Shown here in pieces: positions 27,540 to 39,478 of a stretch of DNA of 64,000 nt. The first letter of the stretch is position 1, and each line of letters begins with the position of its first letter. Source of the stretch: Fratercula arctica (Eukaryota > Chordata > Aves > Charadriiformes > Alcidae). The translations under genes and the position numbers were made by a program. The stretch covers positions 51,744,096 through 51,808,095 of the forward strand of contig CANTUZ010000003.1 in the NCBI GenBank assembly GCA_947846985.1, read 5' to 3'. The notes below the pieces were generated by a model that was not told the origin of the DNA, ran no database searches, and saw nothing but the letters and a program-made list of their open reading frames with translations.

Positions 27540-27680
27540 CAAAACGTGTATAGATGGAGTTAATTTAGAGCTACAGCCTTCCCCAGATTATTCCTCCGGC
27601 CAGCTGACACAAGCCAGTTGCTCGCTGACAGCCCAAAGTAGAGCAATTATTCATAGGCTAATGGGCTTTGCCAAAGTAAG
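27540..27680. promoter_or_regulatory. Candidate conserved non-coding element
   Basis: This segment is compositionally balanced, unlike the repetitive or skewed DNA around it. It packs homeodomain-like AT cores (TTAATTTAG, CAATTATTCAT) and TGACA half-sites into about 130 bp, and ends in an A/T-poor-to-T-rich transition near 27680. I have no alignment, so this is pattern recognition only. It sits between the left CpG island and SF3B5 and could be a distal regulatory element of either neighbour. Confidence 0.2.
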
Positions 27681-30600
27681 ATTTTTTTTTTTTTTCTCCT
27701 CAAACATCATTAAAAGAAGGAAACCAAGGTATCAGCACCAGGAAGAAGTGTTGCATGGCTGGGGTGTCAAGCAGCAGCAAAGTAGTGTGACTGCTGTGGG
27801 TGGTGTGTCACAGCGTAGCCAGCTGCTTACAGGGGAAAAACAGGATGGAAAGGACCGATGGAAGACTGGGTAAGGAGGGGGAGGCAGCGGGCTGCACTGA
27901 GGCTACACCAGGGCCAACAGTCAAGCTCAGTGCTGACCTCTTACTCGGAGACTCATTGACATCAGGGACACAGTGATCAAACATGATATGCAAAGGAGGT
28001 CACAGAGAGGCCTGAAATTCATTAGTTCCCCAGTCTGGGTGAAAATAGTGGCACTTTGGCTCTGCTCCCTGGGAATTCAGCCGCAGTGCTGTCTCCTTTA
28101 CTGCAGCAGCAACAGTCCCTTGTCTTTAATCCCCCTGTGCACTAAGATGGAGGGGACACAACTCTCTCTGATGAAACCCTGTCAGGTAACAAAAAGCACC
28201 CTGCAAACAAGCCACAAGACTGCACGAGGATAGTTTCCAAACCAAGTAAAAAACTGGAGAAAACCCAGTTATTCCTTCAATTCACCCTACACATCCCATG
28301 GTAGCTCAGCAGGAGGCAAGTCAGAGAGGGCTTGACCAGCAGGGAAAAAGAACAAGTCACCAAAGGCTGTAGCTGCCCTCCGAGGTGTGAATCCCTTCCC
28401 AACAATTACAAAGATTTACAGGGTTGACCACCGATTTTCAGGTGCCTCAGGTGGGTGCCTGCGGCTTGGTGGGGTAAACTGGGTGCTGCTGGGGACATGT
28501 GGGCGCAGCAGGGGGGTGTGTGCCTTCAAAAATGCCCCACGGCACCCCTGCCCCATCCTACAGAGGCAAAGGCACCCCACAGATCCACCTTGCCTGGCAA
28601 ACAACAAAATCATCACATTCTGGTTGTGACTGGAGGCTACTGCTTTCCTAATAAAAACTCTTAATGTGACTCATTGAATGTGCCCCAAAACAACCAGATG
28701 AAGCTGTGACATGCACGAAGAGAAGTATTGTTTTGTGGGTATGTAACCCTTGGTCCCTTGAACCATCTTCTCACCTGGCCACCATGGAGAAATGGGAGAT
28801 GCCTATAAGCAAGGATTGACGTGCTGTCTTGGCTGCCATCCCCTACATCTTTGGGACCCATTCACAGGGCCCTGGTAAGTTCTCTGCAATTCTTTGCTCC
28901 CCGGTCTGCCAAGGCACTCTTACCCTTCAGCATGAGAGATTTAACCTGAATTACTACAGTTGGTTTCCTAAATGGCTCACACTAAAAACATGTGGGTACC
29001 AGCAAGGGAAATAAGAGTTTGAACTTGCAGCACACTGTAGTTAACTACTTTATGGCAGCTGCCTGAGGGGTTTTTTCTGACCTGGGTTTTTTTTTTTTCC
29101 TGCAGTGCCCAAGTGATGCAAGGGAAGTACCTCCAAGGAAAGAGGCAGAAGACCTTGTATTTGACACTAAAGGAAGGACGTGGAGTAGCTGATGTGTCCT
29201 CACAGTTAACTTACCGCAAGTAACTTGTTCCCAAGTCCTTATCTTCAGTTTAAGATATCTTTATTGCAGGAAAAGAGCTTCCCCACAGAGTGATAGCCAG
29301 GAACAGGCATTTTGCTTTGCATTCACATCCTCCTTTATCTTCTTTGTGTAGACAAGGCCTGAAGTTCTCTGCTCAGCTTTCCAAGAAAAATGCTCTATTC
29401 CTCGTTCATGACGTTAGGTTTTCTGGTAGTGTCCTTGGAGAAGTTGGGGGAGGGATAAGCTTTCAGCAAAAGTCTTATAGCTAACTGCCATAAGGGCAGC
29501 ATGAGGGATGAATTCTCTTTCTCTAAGAACTATTAAGCACTGTAATCCCTCAACCCTACTGCCCCTCACCTCCTCATTTCCTAGTAAACATACATCATGT
29601 CCAAAAGATAATGCCTTAACACGGTCCTCATACATTATGGGACTCCAGCTCACTTTCTCTCGGCCAGTGCTGGCAGTCTCACTGGTGAGCTGCATGTGTT
29701 CCAGAGTGATGCTTCAATTCATTTTCTGAGTTTTAAGTTTGGCTTTTCCTTGTCTCATCTGCACCATGCTTCATATCTGAGAAAGAAACAGCAGCTCTGA
29801 GCGATACCCTTGGCAGGACAAGGCCCATGCTCTGGAGCTCTCAGCCACAAGATTTTGGTATGAAGTTCAGGCAGCTGGAAAGAGACGTTCCTGGCCCTTA
29901 TTCTGTCAGTTTTCCTAGGGGACCTTCTTTTCCACAGGGTTTCACATATATATTTCTTCTGAAGAGACTGAAGGTCCTATTGGGGCTCCTCCTTTGCTTG
30001 CAAAGCACCTAGGCAGGGATGGTGCACAGATGGCAGACTGTAAAAGTGAAAGCAGAGACGGGATTGTCCCTAATCTGGAACAGTTTCATAGGGAGGGGAA
30101 CATATTATCTCTAACGTGAGTTCCTCAGTGTGCCAAAGTGCCAAAGCGTGGAGTGCTTCATCTCTGCTTACTGACCAAAATAATACCTGTGGTCCATAAG
30201 GCACTGTGAGGAGATGACCAGTTAGTTCACACCAAGCTACCATGACAGTGAATATCTGAATTCACCATGTTTAGGCTGTGGTAAAGGCAGCTAATATATG
30301 GATCTGCTTTTTCTGAAAAAAAGGATGCATATTTTTGTTCCTTCACCTGACTCAAGAGCAGGGTACAAGACTTCATCAGCAGAGGTGAGAAGTCAACTAA
30401 AGGCCTGATCCAGAGAGATGCTGAGTACCTGAAGCTCACTCTGTGGTTCAGTGGGAAGCTCCAGCTAAAATGGCTGGATAAAATTGAGGTCTGGATGACT
30501 AGCAGATCGAATATCCAAGGGCCCTGCTCAGGTTGGTGAGTTCTAGCCTGCAAGTGAGCAAAGCCTCATGGGGCCAGGCTTTGGCCCTGCACTGCCCCAA

Positions 30601-33451
30601 GTCTTGACTTCCCACCAAGAGAGTCATCCTATGCTGCTGCTGAGATCCCACAGCCCCAGTTGCTTTCTGTGGCTTGCTTGATGAGCATATGGATCATCTC
30701 CTTTCCTTAAAGCCCCCTCATAAACAACCAGTCAGAATACTGGGAATGAAGTCACGAAGCAGAGCGCTGGGGGAGCTGTCTGCCAAGGCGCTCGCTCACT
30801 CCAGCTTCCCAGGGTCACCCCAGGACAGCCGCCCTTAGCTCTGCGGCGCAACAAGTTAAATTGCTCACAGATTTGCCTGCAAATAGCTGCTTCAGGACTG
30901 ATTGCTTAGAGGGAAAATATTTTAACAAGCAAAGAAAAGCAGTGTACAGCTCCTTAAACAAACAGGCTTTACTGCCGCTTGTAGGAAGGTCTGTTGCAGC
31001 TCCTTAGCAACGTCCCAGAGTTCTGATGTGGGCGCAAGCTGCTTTCCCAGACAGTGGGTGGGTCTGTCACACTCTCAGGAAAGCCTGTGGAGGCCCTGCT
31101 CAACCAGGTCCGACCCAGTGATACCCTGCAGGGTCCACCCCCGGCCCCATGCTTTGAAGGGCAACCCCAAAGGCACCGTTGAGCGGTTTGGAGGTGAGCA
31201 GTGAGCTTAGCCGTTCTCGTTATGGTCATCTCTTAAACCAACACGAACAGTGGTCTAATAATGCAAAAGGCACCCTGGCCTTTTAATATATGAAGTACTG
31301 AAATCTGCACACATTCCACTCAAGATGTCCAAGTGTGACATTAGTTATACTAGCAGTACCCTGTCAGCAGGAAACAGAAAGCACAAGTCTTTACTATTCT
31401 CCATTCATCAGCATCATACATTTGTTTCTTCAATATTTATTTATACCAATTAGGACACAAAATATGAATGCTGCAAAGTTCAGAAAATCCTGTACCAGCC
31501 TCAGCTCAGCCCAAGGCTAACCATCGGCCTTATCGGCAATGACAAGAGTGTGCCAGGAACTTGTGCTATTGTGCTACAACGGCAGAAAAGAGATTAGTTT
31601 GGGTTTCACCAGACTGCAGCTTTGCAGACGTACCAGAAAGAGGAAAGAAATACTAAAGAAACATCTTTTCCTCTAGTTCTCGTGGGGTTTGCTACTCCAC
31701 AGATTGAATAAGAGCCTGCTTTCAGCCACTCACTAATGTGAAATTTTTTTTGCAGAAGAGGCAAAGAGGAGCAGGTCCTACATATCCTTACATCCTCAAT
31801 CTTTTTTTCCTTTTTTGATGAGTTTCACATTATGGTTGTTCGTCAAAACGGAGATCGCAGAACTAACAGCTCAAGGCCTCAAAGTTTTACATGCAATGTT
31901 GTCTTGACAGTGACACAGCTGAAGGACAACTGAAGAGCAGCTATGTCCTTCAACACAATCCATGAAACCCTGTTTCTTTACAGTTAAAAAGTAATACTGT
32001 CACAGGCCCTGTGCTAGAAAGACATGAGAGAGACATCGAGAGCACCCCCATAACCTTACCCACTGCTTTGCTCCGTTTCAGATCAAAACCAAGTACGCTT
32101 TATTTTGCTCAGCTTTAAAGGTACCAAATTCGATAGATAGATTTTTCCCTGTTCACATTACTTTCTCTTCCCCCACAAACATGGACTAAGACACTTAGTA
32201 AGACAGTAACCATTAAAGTCAATTTTCCTAACGTTTCTTGTTCCTCCATGAAGTTTTATCAGAATAACATTAAGATGAATATTTAAACACTGGGTCCTTG
32301 CTATCACTGGAAAGGTAGCATGTGAAGAAATATGCTTCAAATTTAACTAATTTTAACTACGTCCTGAACATGACATTGGAAGTTCGCTATTTGTTCTTGG
32401 AAAACGATATTTAACAAAAACATTCCACCTCCTCTAAATATCCTTTGGCTTCTCCATTAATTCGGTAGCTCAGAGAGTAAGCAAAATAATAAATTTTTAG
32501 TACGTGACACACACTAAAAATTTCAGGATCAAGCATAGCTGCTGATGCATGATGGGAAAATTGCTAGGTTGGTAAATATTAGGATTAATTTCCCTTTTAA
32601 AAAACTAGAAAGCAGATTTTTTTTTTTATGTTATATGAAAAGAACAATACTTACATTCTACTTAAACGTGAGGAAATGCAAGACTTGATTGCCTGTGCCA
32701 TGTGATGTCTGCCCTGTTGTGCACTGTGATCAATGTTTAATTATAGCAGTCTGATTTTTCGGGCTTTATGCACGTGTACTTAGCTATGCGTGTACCCCGT
32801 TACACAATAGCCTGCAGGTTATTACCCCATAGTTTCTGCACAGATTATAGTAACTTCTGGCCCAGAATATAAAACAGGTTATGTTTTCTTCCTTACCAAA
32901 AGCAACTTAAAGCCATTTTTGCATCCAGTTGGTTATGCCCAGTCTGTCCACAGCAGTTCACTATTCAGTTATGCCAGCGCCGTGTGTGGTCAAGCCATAA
33001 ACCTGACGAGAGAAGTGAGACATTAAACAAAACCTCATGTCTTTGCAGCATGTTTACAAATCCTAACTTTGCAAGTATAATCTTACGCCATTTCAGCGAT
33101 GCGATTTACATTGCAGCCCCACAAGCCCCGACATGAGCAGTACCCAAGAGGCATCAGGCTGTGAAGAACTTCTATGCCAGCTGTGCTGCAAAAGAAAACA
33201 TGGGGCAACTATGCCTTGGTTAAATGGAATATTTTGGGTTTTTTTGCAACTTATATGAAGCTTGAACTGTCATTCATCCATGATCAGAGTATCAATTCTT
33301 TGGACTAAATTTCTTTTTCACAAAAACCAAGGAGTCTGAGCAGGCGTACCTGAGGTGGACTGTTCCAGCTGTTTGAGGTGGGTTTCAAAATAAATTCCAG
33401 TTATAAACTACTTGTGGCAGAGAGTGTTCGAGTGTTCTGCTACGTGTTAAT

Positions 33452-33476
33452 GGGGAGGGGGGTGGGGTGGGGGGGG
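33452..33476 (+). other. Predicted very stable G-quadruplex motif
   Basis: The tract reads as four G-runs of 4, 6, 4 and 8 bases separated by single A, T and T loops. One-base loops and long runs are the most stable class of predicted quadruplex. It is conspicuous because the surrounding several kilobases are AT-rich. The complementary strand would be C-rich and could form an i-motif. Confidence 0.6.
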
Positions 33477-35460
33477 AAGTCCAGCATACTTTGTGTGCTA
33501 CTGCAATAAAAATCAAGCTGGCAAGAAAATGAGAAAGCAAAAGGTTACAGTTCTGAACCCAAGAAAAACGTTATCATAGCTGTATTTTTAGAGCAGTCAG
33601 AACCATTCAGAAACGCTCACAGAAATGTGAGCATCCTGACACATTTCTTCATGATAGAATGATGGCTCAGTTTCAAAGGGCACCAAAGAATACACTGTAC
33701 TGTATTACATTCGTAAGGTCTTTGTCAAATCAAATCTGATGGAAATTAAGCGAAAGAAGAATATAGGAGGAGAACAACAAATAGACAAGTGATAAGGGAA
33801 CATTAATGGAATTTCCAAACAAGGATGTCTAACTTACTGAAATGTGCCACAGTTTAATCCGTTTTAAATGCATTTAAGTTCTTTTGGGCAATAAAGCTAG
33901 CCTCAAGGCAGGGGAAAGCATGCATTTTTAGTTATCCACAAGAGCATAGATTTATAAAAGTATTCCAATAATAGTACTAAAATGAAATATTGCATGATTA
34001 AATGTTAACGACTGAGAAACAACTAATGAAGCTGTGAGTGCATGTTTAAGACTCCTTTGTGTGCTATGAAACAAAATAGGTCTTTTGGCTTTTTTTTTTT
34101 TTTTTTTCACTTTTTGCTTTAGAAAAGCTATGGAATTAGTGCTTCAACAGCACAGCGCCAACAGAGCTCTGATGGGGATTCGGAAACTTCGGAAATCAGT
34201 GATGCTTAATATAGCTCAGCTTTAAGAAGGAATTATCTGATGTGCTGAAGTAAAATCCTGATGCTAAAACAGACTATGAATGTTATCAGCCATGAATGTT
34301 TAATATATGCAAATGATCCTAAAAAAACCTTGAGTTTCACACTGAATATGACTAAAGCAAAAGAAGTGGCCCAACTTTTACAGTTTGCGGAAAATAGCTC
34401 ACTAGTGCAATTATTTCCCTGTGCAAATGTTAACTAATGCACTGCTATCGTTCTGATAAATCAGAAAATTAAAAAAAAAAAGGAAGGTATTCAGAACTGT
34501 AGAGCTATGGTGAAGTCCTAGGGCTCCCATACTGCTCTATTCACCCATGGTGAACAAAAGGTGTAATATATGTTTCTAATCTTAGAACTACCCCGTTGGA
34601 AAAAGCTAAGTATTTCCATCTATTGGAAAGTTGTAGCAATTTTTTTAAGTATCCACCTATTTTGTCAAAGGAACCTTTCAAGATAGTGTGCAATTCTAAT
34701 AGTTATCTGTGCCTTCGGTTGCAGAGCAGCATTATTTGCTGCCCTCTGGTGTAACAAAAAAAACGAAAAACTCACTTATAATGAAAAGTAACTGGAATAT
34801 ACTAAACTGAGTAAACTGCCAGGATTTCTTAATTTATAAAATAAGTAGTAACCTCACACTTATGCCACCTGGGGGAAAAGACAGCCACATTACCAAGAGG
34901 AGAATGGTAACAAACATCATTAAAAATGAAGGTGGTAGTGCACTTCTACAGCAATATTTTCTGGATTAAGTACAACCGATTTGTAAGTAAAATAAACCAT
35001 CTTAGCATGAAGCTTTGCATGCTTTTTCTGTAAAAGTCAAGCTTGGTTCTCCTCTTGAATCATTTATAATTAAGGAACCAGAAGCAAACCTTTCTCCTTT
35101 CAGCTCATACTTCACCTTTCAATCAGGACAGAGGTAAAAACCAGATGCATCCCAGTAGCACACATAACTAACACTATTCTTAGGATGCTTTACCTTTTCC
35201 AATACTAAAATGTAAAAGAGCTCACTGCCTTCATTGGTTTTAAATATGCTTTGGGATTCAGGAAAAATACTGTAGTCCAGAAACATGCTCTTCAGTGTCT
35301 CCCAATTCTCTTCAAGTTTATCTTGAATTCTTAGGAATTCTAACTTACTTTGGTTTTCTCTACTTTTTAAGAAAGTGTTTGTAACGCTTCACAATCATTA
35401 CTTAGTATGGACACTCTAAAAACCTTTTCCCACCACATTAAAACAGAGGCACGTGCTTAG

Positions 35461-36655
35461 AATCACAGAATCGTAGAATCTTCATGGTTGGGAAGGACCT
35501 TTGAGATCATCGAGTCCAACCATACACACACAAAAAAAACCCTCCTACAATCTCTGTCACTAGAGCATGCCCTGAAGTGCCAAATCTACACCTTTCTTAA
35601 ATACCGCTAGGGATGGTGACTCAACCACCTCCCTGGGCAGGCTGTTCCAGTGCCTGACCACTCTTTCAGTAAAGTAATTCCTCCTAATATCTAATCTAAA
35701 CCTCCCCTGCTGCAACTTCAGGCCATTTCCTCTGGTCCTGTCATTATTCACCTGGGAGAAGAGGCCAACACCCACCTCTCTACAGCCTCCTTTCAGGTAG
35801 TTGTAGAGGGCAATGAGGTCTCCCCTCAGCCTCCTCTTCTCCAAACCTAAACATGCCCAGCTCCCTCAGCCTCTCCTCATATGGCTTGGTCTCCAGACCC
35901 ATCGCCAGCGTGGTAGCTCTCCTCTGGACACGCTCCAGCACTTCAGTGTCCCTCATGTACAGAGGGGCCCAGAACTGAACACAGTACTCCAGGTGAGGCC
36001 TCACCAGTGCCGAGTACAGAGGCACGACCACTTCCCTACTCCTGCTGGCCATGCTCTTCCTGATACAAGCCAGAATGCTGTTGGCCTTCTTGGCCACCTG
36101 GGCACTCTGCTGGATCACGTTAAGCTGGCCGTCCACCAGCGCCCCCAGGTCCTTTTCTGATGGGCAGCTTTCTAGCCACTCTTCCCCTAGCGTTGCTTGG
36201 GGTTGTTGTGACCGAAATGCAGGACCCGGTGCTTGGCCTTATTAAACCTCATACAATTGGCCTTGGCCCATCGATCCAGCCTGTCCACGTCCCTCTGTAG
36301 AGCCTTCCTACCCTCAAGTAGATCAACACTCCCACCTAGTTTGGTGTCGTCTGCAAACTTACTGAGGGTGCACTCAATCCCCTCATCCAGATCATTGATA
36401 AAGGTATTAAACAAAACTGGCCCCAAAACTGAGCCCTGAGGGACACCACTGGTGACTGGCCACCAAGAAGATTTCACCCCATTAATCACAACTCTCTGGG
36501 CACAGCCATCCAGCCATTTTTTCACCCAGTGAAGAGTACACTTGTCTATGCCATGATTCGCCAGCTTCTCCAGGAGAATGCTGCGGGGGACGGTGTGAAA
36601 GGCCTTACCAAAGTCCACGTAGACAATGTCCACAGCCTTCCTCGCGTCCAGCAGG
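35461..36655 (-). mobile_element. CR1 LINE, 5'-truncated, ~1.2 kb
   Basis: Read on the minus strand, the element starts inside the CR1 ORF2 reverse transcriptase at about 36655, runs through the end of ORF2 near 35560, and continues into a short 3' UTR. It ends at about 35461 in the CR1 terminal repeat (GATTCTACGATTCTGTGATT). There is no poly(A) tail. It is the longest transposon in the window and the only one retaining catalytic RT motifs. Frame breaks show that it is not active. Confidence 0.95.
35560..36633 (-). pseudogene. Broken CR1 ORF2 reverse transcriptase fragment
   Basis: Three minus-strand frames in series cover the C-terminal half of CR1 ORF2: 36633-36187, 36136-35780 and 35844-35560. 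The first has an RT motif A-like segment (YVDFGKAF, with the metal-binding Asp), the [11 protein letters not shown] motif and the FADD motif of the catalytic box. The second has the [21 protein letters not shown] region, and the third the [19 protein letters not shown] and [15 protein letters not shown] tail segments. The frames are separated by a stop or frameshift near 36187-36136 and a shift near 35844-35780. The endonuclease domain and ORF1 are missing through 5' truncation. It is an inactive relic. Confidence 0.93.
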
Positions 36656-38614
36656 AATTCGAGTGCGTATACCCAGCAGAACCAGCAAGTTCACCCACCG
36701 CTTAACTCTGACTTGTCCCTGAAGGCTGTTTGGCCTTTATAACAAAGAGTTGGCCTGCAAGGGGGCATTAATCTTTACTTATGTATCATGTATTTGTTGC
36801 TCATATTTTAAAATGTATTGAGTATCGAGAATACCCATGGACAGAGCTAATTGTTAGCAGTTTATACTCAAAGAAATCTTCCTTGAAATGTGTTTTAAGT
36901 TCACGCATAAGCAGATTAAGTTGCAGTTTCTGCTTTTTCCTTCCATGTAAGAGATTCAAGACTTGTCTTCACAAAACATCGCAAGTTCAGTTTCCAACCC
37001 ACTACAAAAGCACCTGCATTCCCAGTCCAGCTCTTCCAGTTCCCGAGTCCCAGCCATCAGACAAAGACAGCTTATGGAACTACTCGTGGGGCGATGCAAT
37101 TTAAGTAATTGCTGCTTCTGTTCTTTTTTCTCTCTGGACAGAGTAGCTATGGTGCACGTAAGACAAGAGAAACAGGCTTTCGCTGTGGGGACTCGCCCAC
37201 ACCACCCTTTTTCACTAAGCATGTTGCCTGCTCGCATATGGAAAAGGCAAGCCTCAGATTTGGTCATAGAACAGACTTTTACTAAGACTAACAGTAACCT
37301 TGCTGGATTAAGACTGCATTGCATACCTACTTGTAAGTGCCTGAACTCAGTTAAGGAAAACCTTTCCGCCACGTTCCTCAGTATGTGAGCAAGAGACGCT
37401 CTTCAAACCACCTGCTCCAGCTTGCATGAAAAGTGAGAAACTGGAGTTGTTGCCCACAAAACTTGCAGGTAAAATTTATTTAGGACCACTTCAAACATGC
37501 CCTCATGTTACCATGTGCAACAAAATTGGAAAAATACCATCTCTGAATTCTTCAGAAGGTGGACGGACTGACTTGAACGTGGCCTCAAGAGCTTGCATGC
37601 TTTTCCTTACTTTATTACAGTATTATGAACAGCTTAGTTTTATAAAGCCCAATAAAGAGTGTGAGAAGTTTATCACTCAAAAGTTTTGAGATCACCGATT
37701 TAAGAAAAAAAAAACACTGGTAAGCTTGCATAGTCTTAATACGATCAGAAAACACTGAATTTTCCTACCCAATGTAAAAAAAAACCAAACACAACCCACA
37801 ACAAAAAAACCCACCCACAGTTACAATGCTCCACGTCAGAAATGAGAGCACTGGATTTCCCCAAGCAACATATCTTTAAGTTTTACTTTGAGGCCTTCCC
37901 ATTCATTAGAACTCAAAAATTTATTCTTACTGTGACAACTGAAATAAGGCCTATTTTAAGTGACGAATCAAAATCAACATCAGTGCAGTCTGATTTAACA
38001 TTGTGTCACCTGAAGGCATTTTACTTCAAAGTAGTAGTGAGTAACTCTTATGTTCCTCTTGGGAAGAAAAATCTGTAGCAGTCATCTGGCAAAATGGTTT
38101 AGCTTTTCCCAAGTCTCTGCATCACCTATTCCATATTAAGTGTCTAACCCCACAATACACTTGTTTAGCATAACATAGAAAAAAAAAATAATCACTAGAT
38201 GACTAGAAAGCATTAGTAAAAAAAAAAAAAAGTAGCTAAGTTGGATTACAGAGAATCAAGGTTTGGAAAATTCAAAGTACAGGCAAGAGGATGATGAGGC
38301 AAGAAAATAGTATTTAAAGAAAATCCATTTTGGAGTTTCAAAACACTACAGCAATTGACTTATGCTGTACCACAAATCACTCCACACAATAAAGGCTAAC
38401 AACAAATAAACCCTTTGAGTGTCAACAAACTTCCTCTCTCTCCTCAAAACACAGTTTTGGTAAGCAAGCACCCATCAGCCCGGCAGGCAAAATGCTGCCC
38501 ATGAAGTATCCGAGACTTGCGCCTCTGATGGTTGCACTGAGCCGCTTAATACTAAGTGATCAGCACCCCTTTCAGAAAAAAGGGCTCTTGAGAGCAGACT
38601 ACCAAACAAAACAT
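36656..38614. other. Non-coding stretch downstream of SF3B5
   Basis: No gene is supported. The segment lies between the 5' end of the inverted CR1 and the SF3B5 polyadenylation site. Overlapping frames on both strands at 36.96-37.39 kb (138 and 141 codons) oppose each other and neither looks like a known family. Short A-runs occur near 37.7 and 38.2 kb. Confidence 0.45.
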
Positions 38615-38632
38615 TACAAACGCCCAGTAAGT

Positions 38633-38638
38633 TTTATT
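38633..38638 (-). terminator. SF3B5 polyadenylation signal
   Basis: AATAAA on the minus strand, 272 bases beyond the SF3B5 stop codon. It is followed by a GT-rich stretch (GTTTGTAATGTTTTGTTTGG on the minus strand), as expected of a downstream element. Cleavage would fall near 38615. I saw no other AATAAA between the stop codon and this site. Confidence 0.75.
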
Positions 38639-38909
38639 ATTTCCCATTTAAAAAAAATCCGAACGATTGTACAGTTCAAAGAGTCGAAGCTGTCCAGAAG
38701 CTGGCATTTTACAAGCCTTTCTCCCCGTCAGAGTCCTTCGAGGGAACAACACAGCAGGGAAGCGGAGGGACAGGAGGACGGCGGGCCGCAGACGCTGAGG
38801 CGGCTCCTCGGGCCTTCCCGCGGGCGCAGGGGCAGCCCAGCGGCGCCAGGGCTCGGCCGGCAGGCAGGCAGGCAGCCGCCCTCAGGGGAGCCCAGCCGGG
38901 CGTAGCGGG

Positions 38910-39170
38910 CTAGGACTCGTCGGGCTTGTCGGCGGGCGGCCCGCAGGGCTGCAGCATCTTCTCCATGAGGTTGAAGCGGACGCGCGCCTTGCTCTCGTTC
39001 TCGGCGATGGCGAAGTAGTTGAGGAGGTCGAAGTGGCCCATGTAGGAGCAGTACGAGTCCCGGTGCTGGTTCACCAGCCACTCCCACTTGGTGGTGTCGG
39101 CGTGGCCCGTCCCGATGTACTTGGACTGCAGGTGCTCCAGCTGGCTGTGGATGGTGTAGCGGTCCGTCAT
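38910..39170 (-). CDS. SF3B5: Splicing factor 3b subunit 5 (SF3b10)
   Basis: The protein is the smallest core subunit of the SF3b complex of the U2 snRNP, which packs against SF3B1 and SF3B3 and helps recognise the branch site in the nucleus. It is also reported as a shared subunit of the SAGA coactivator. The frame gives 86 residues, the usual length of the family, and starts MTDRYTIHSQLEHLQ. The SF3b10 domain fills almost the whole chain, including the KWEWLVNQHRDSY and GHFDLLNYFAIAENES segments. The C-terminus PPADKPDES differs slightly from the mammalian form as I remember it. An in-frame ATG 20 codons upstream (39230) is rejected: the start at 39170 has an ideal Kozak context (GCCGCCACCATGA) and matches the family N-terminus, while the upstream ATG overlaps promoter elements. 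The gene is intronless here, as in mammals. The frame is intact and lies in its own CpG island. Confidence 0.98.
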   Translation of the reverse strand: MTDRYTIHSQLEHLQSKYIGTGHADTTKWEWLVNQHRDSYCSYMGHFDLLNYFAIAENESKARVRFNLMEKMLQPCGPPADKPDES

Positions 39171-39205
39171 GGTGGCGGCCGGCAAGCGCGGAACGAAATG
39201 GCGAG

Positions 39206-39220
39206 CGGAAATGACGTAAC
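39206..39220. promoter_or_regulatory. ETS-CRE composite site in the SF3B5 promoter
   Basis: CGGAAATGACGTAAC differs at two positions from the CGGAAGTGACGTCAC composite of ETS and CREB/ATF sites found at many housekeeping promoters. It lies about 36 bases upstream of the SF3B5 start codon, so the 5' UTR must be very short or the site is transcribed. A YY1-like AAATGGCGAG is next to it at about 39195-39204. Binding is inferred from motif match only. Confidence 0.55.
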
Positions 39221-39342
39221 GTGCCCTCACGCCAGGGACCTTTTCCGCCCCTCCGACCGGGGCGCAGCAACCACCCGGCCCTCGGGCCAGCAGCTGTTAT
39301 TTACTGCTCCGCGGTCCCCTCGGGAAGGGAAGTTTAAAAGTA

Positions 39343-39369
39343 ATAAATAAATAAATAAATAAATAAATA

Positions 39370-39401
<32 letters not shown>

Positions 39402-39403
39402 AA
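39343..39403 (+). repeat. Compound microsatellite (TAAA)n(GAAA)n
   Basis: About seven TAAA units (39343-39371) run directly into about eight GAAA units (39372-39403). The pure A/G purine strand contrasts with the GC-rich island on both sides. The tract sits within the SF3B5 upstream region, between the ETS-CRE site and the ZNF143 site, and is likely to vary in length between individuals. Confidence 0.9.
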
Positions 39404-39459
39404 ATTCCCAGGGACAGGTTCTTTCCTGCCGCGGTGTACGATGGGAGCACGCCCGAAGG

Positions 39460-39478
39460 GCATGACGGGAGTTGTAGT
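39460..39478 (-). promoter_or_regulatory. ZNF143/Staf-type promoter motif
   Basis: Read on the minus strand the site is ACTACAACTCCCGTCATGC, close to the ACTACAATTCCCAGCATGC class of ZNF143 sites that mark many vertebrate CpG-island promoters. It is about 290 bp upstream of the SF3B5 ATG, across the microsatellite. It could be an upstream element or mark a second start site, and ZNF143 sites often lie in divergent promoters. Confidence 0.6.

Larger units (their letters stand above)
18119..35460. other. Large gene-free stretch, increasingly AT-rich to the right
   Basis: About 17 kb without a supportable gene or identified interspersed repeat. The sequence from about 31.6 to 35.4 kb is AT-rich, unique-looking and nearly repeat-free. 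A short segment at 27540-27680 looks like a conserved non-coding element. A very G-rich tract lies at 33452-33476. T-runs followed by CAG, such as the one ending near 29105, resemble splice acceptors but cannot be joined to an exon. The longest frames, such as the 129 codons at 20215-20604 and 143 codons on the minus strand at 23887-24318, show no family resemblance. Confidence 0.45.

Noticed and set aside
29090..29105. Strong-looking splice acceptor (T-run followed by CCTGCAG) on the plus strand
   Set aside because: There is no coding frame or donor to pair with it, and T-runs followed by CAG are common in this sequence.
36963..37388. Opposed frames of 141 (+) and 138 (-) codons next to the large CR1
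   Set aside because: They mirror each other across the same DNA, have no domain, and lie in SF3B5 downstream flank.
39171..39230. A 20-residue N-terminal extension of SF3B5 from an upstream ATG
   Set aside because: The family starts at MTDRY, the internal ATG has an ideal Kozak context, and the extension overlaps the ETS-CRE composite.
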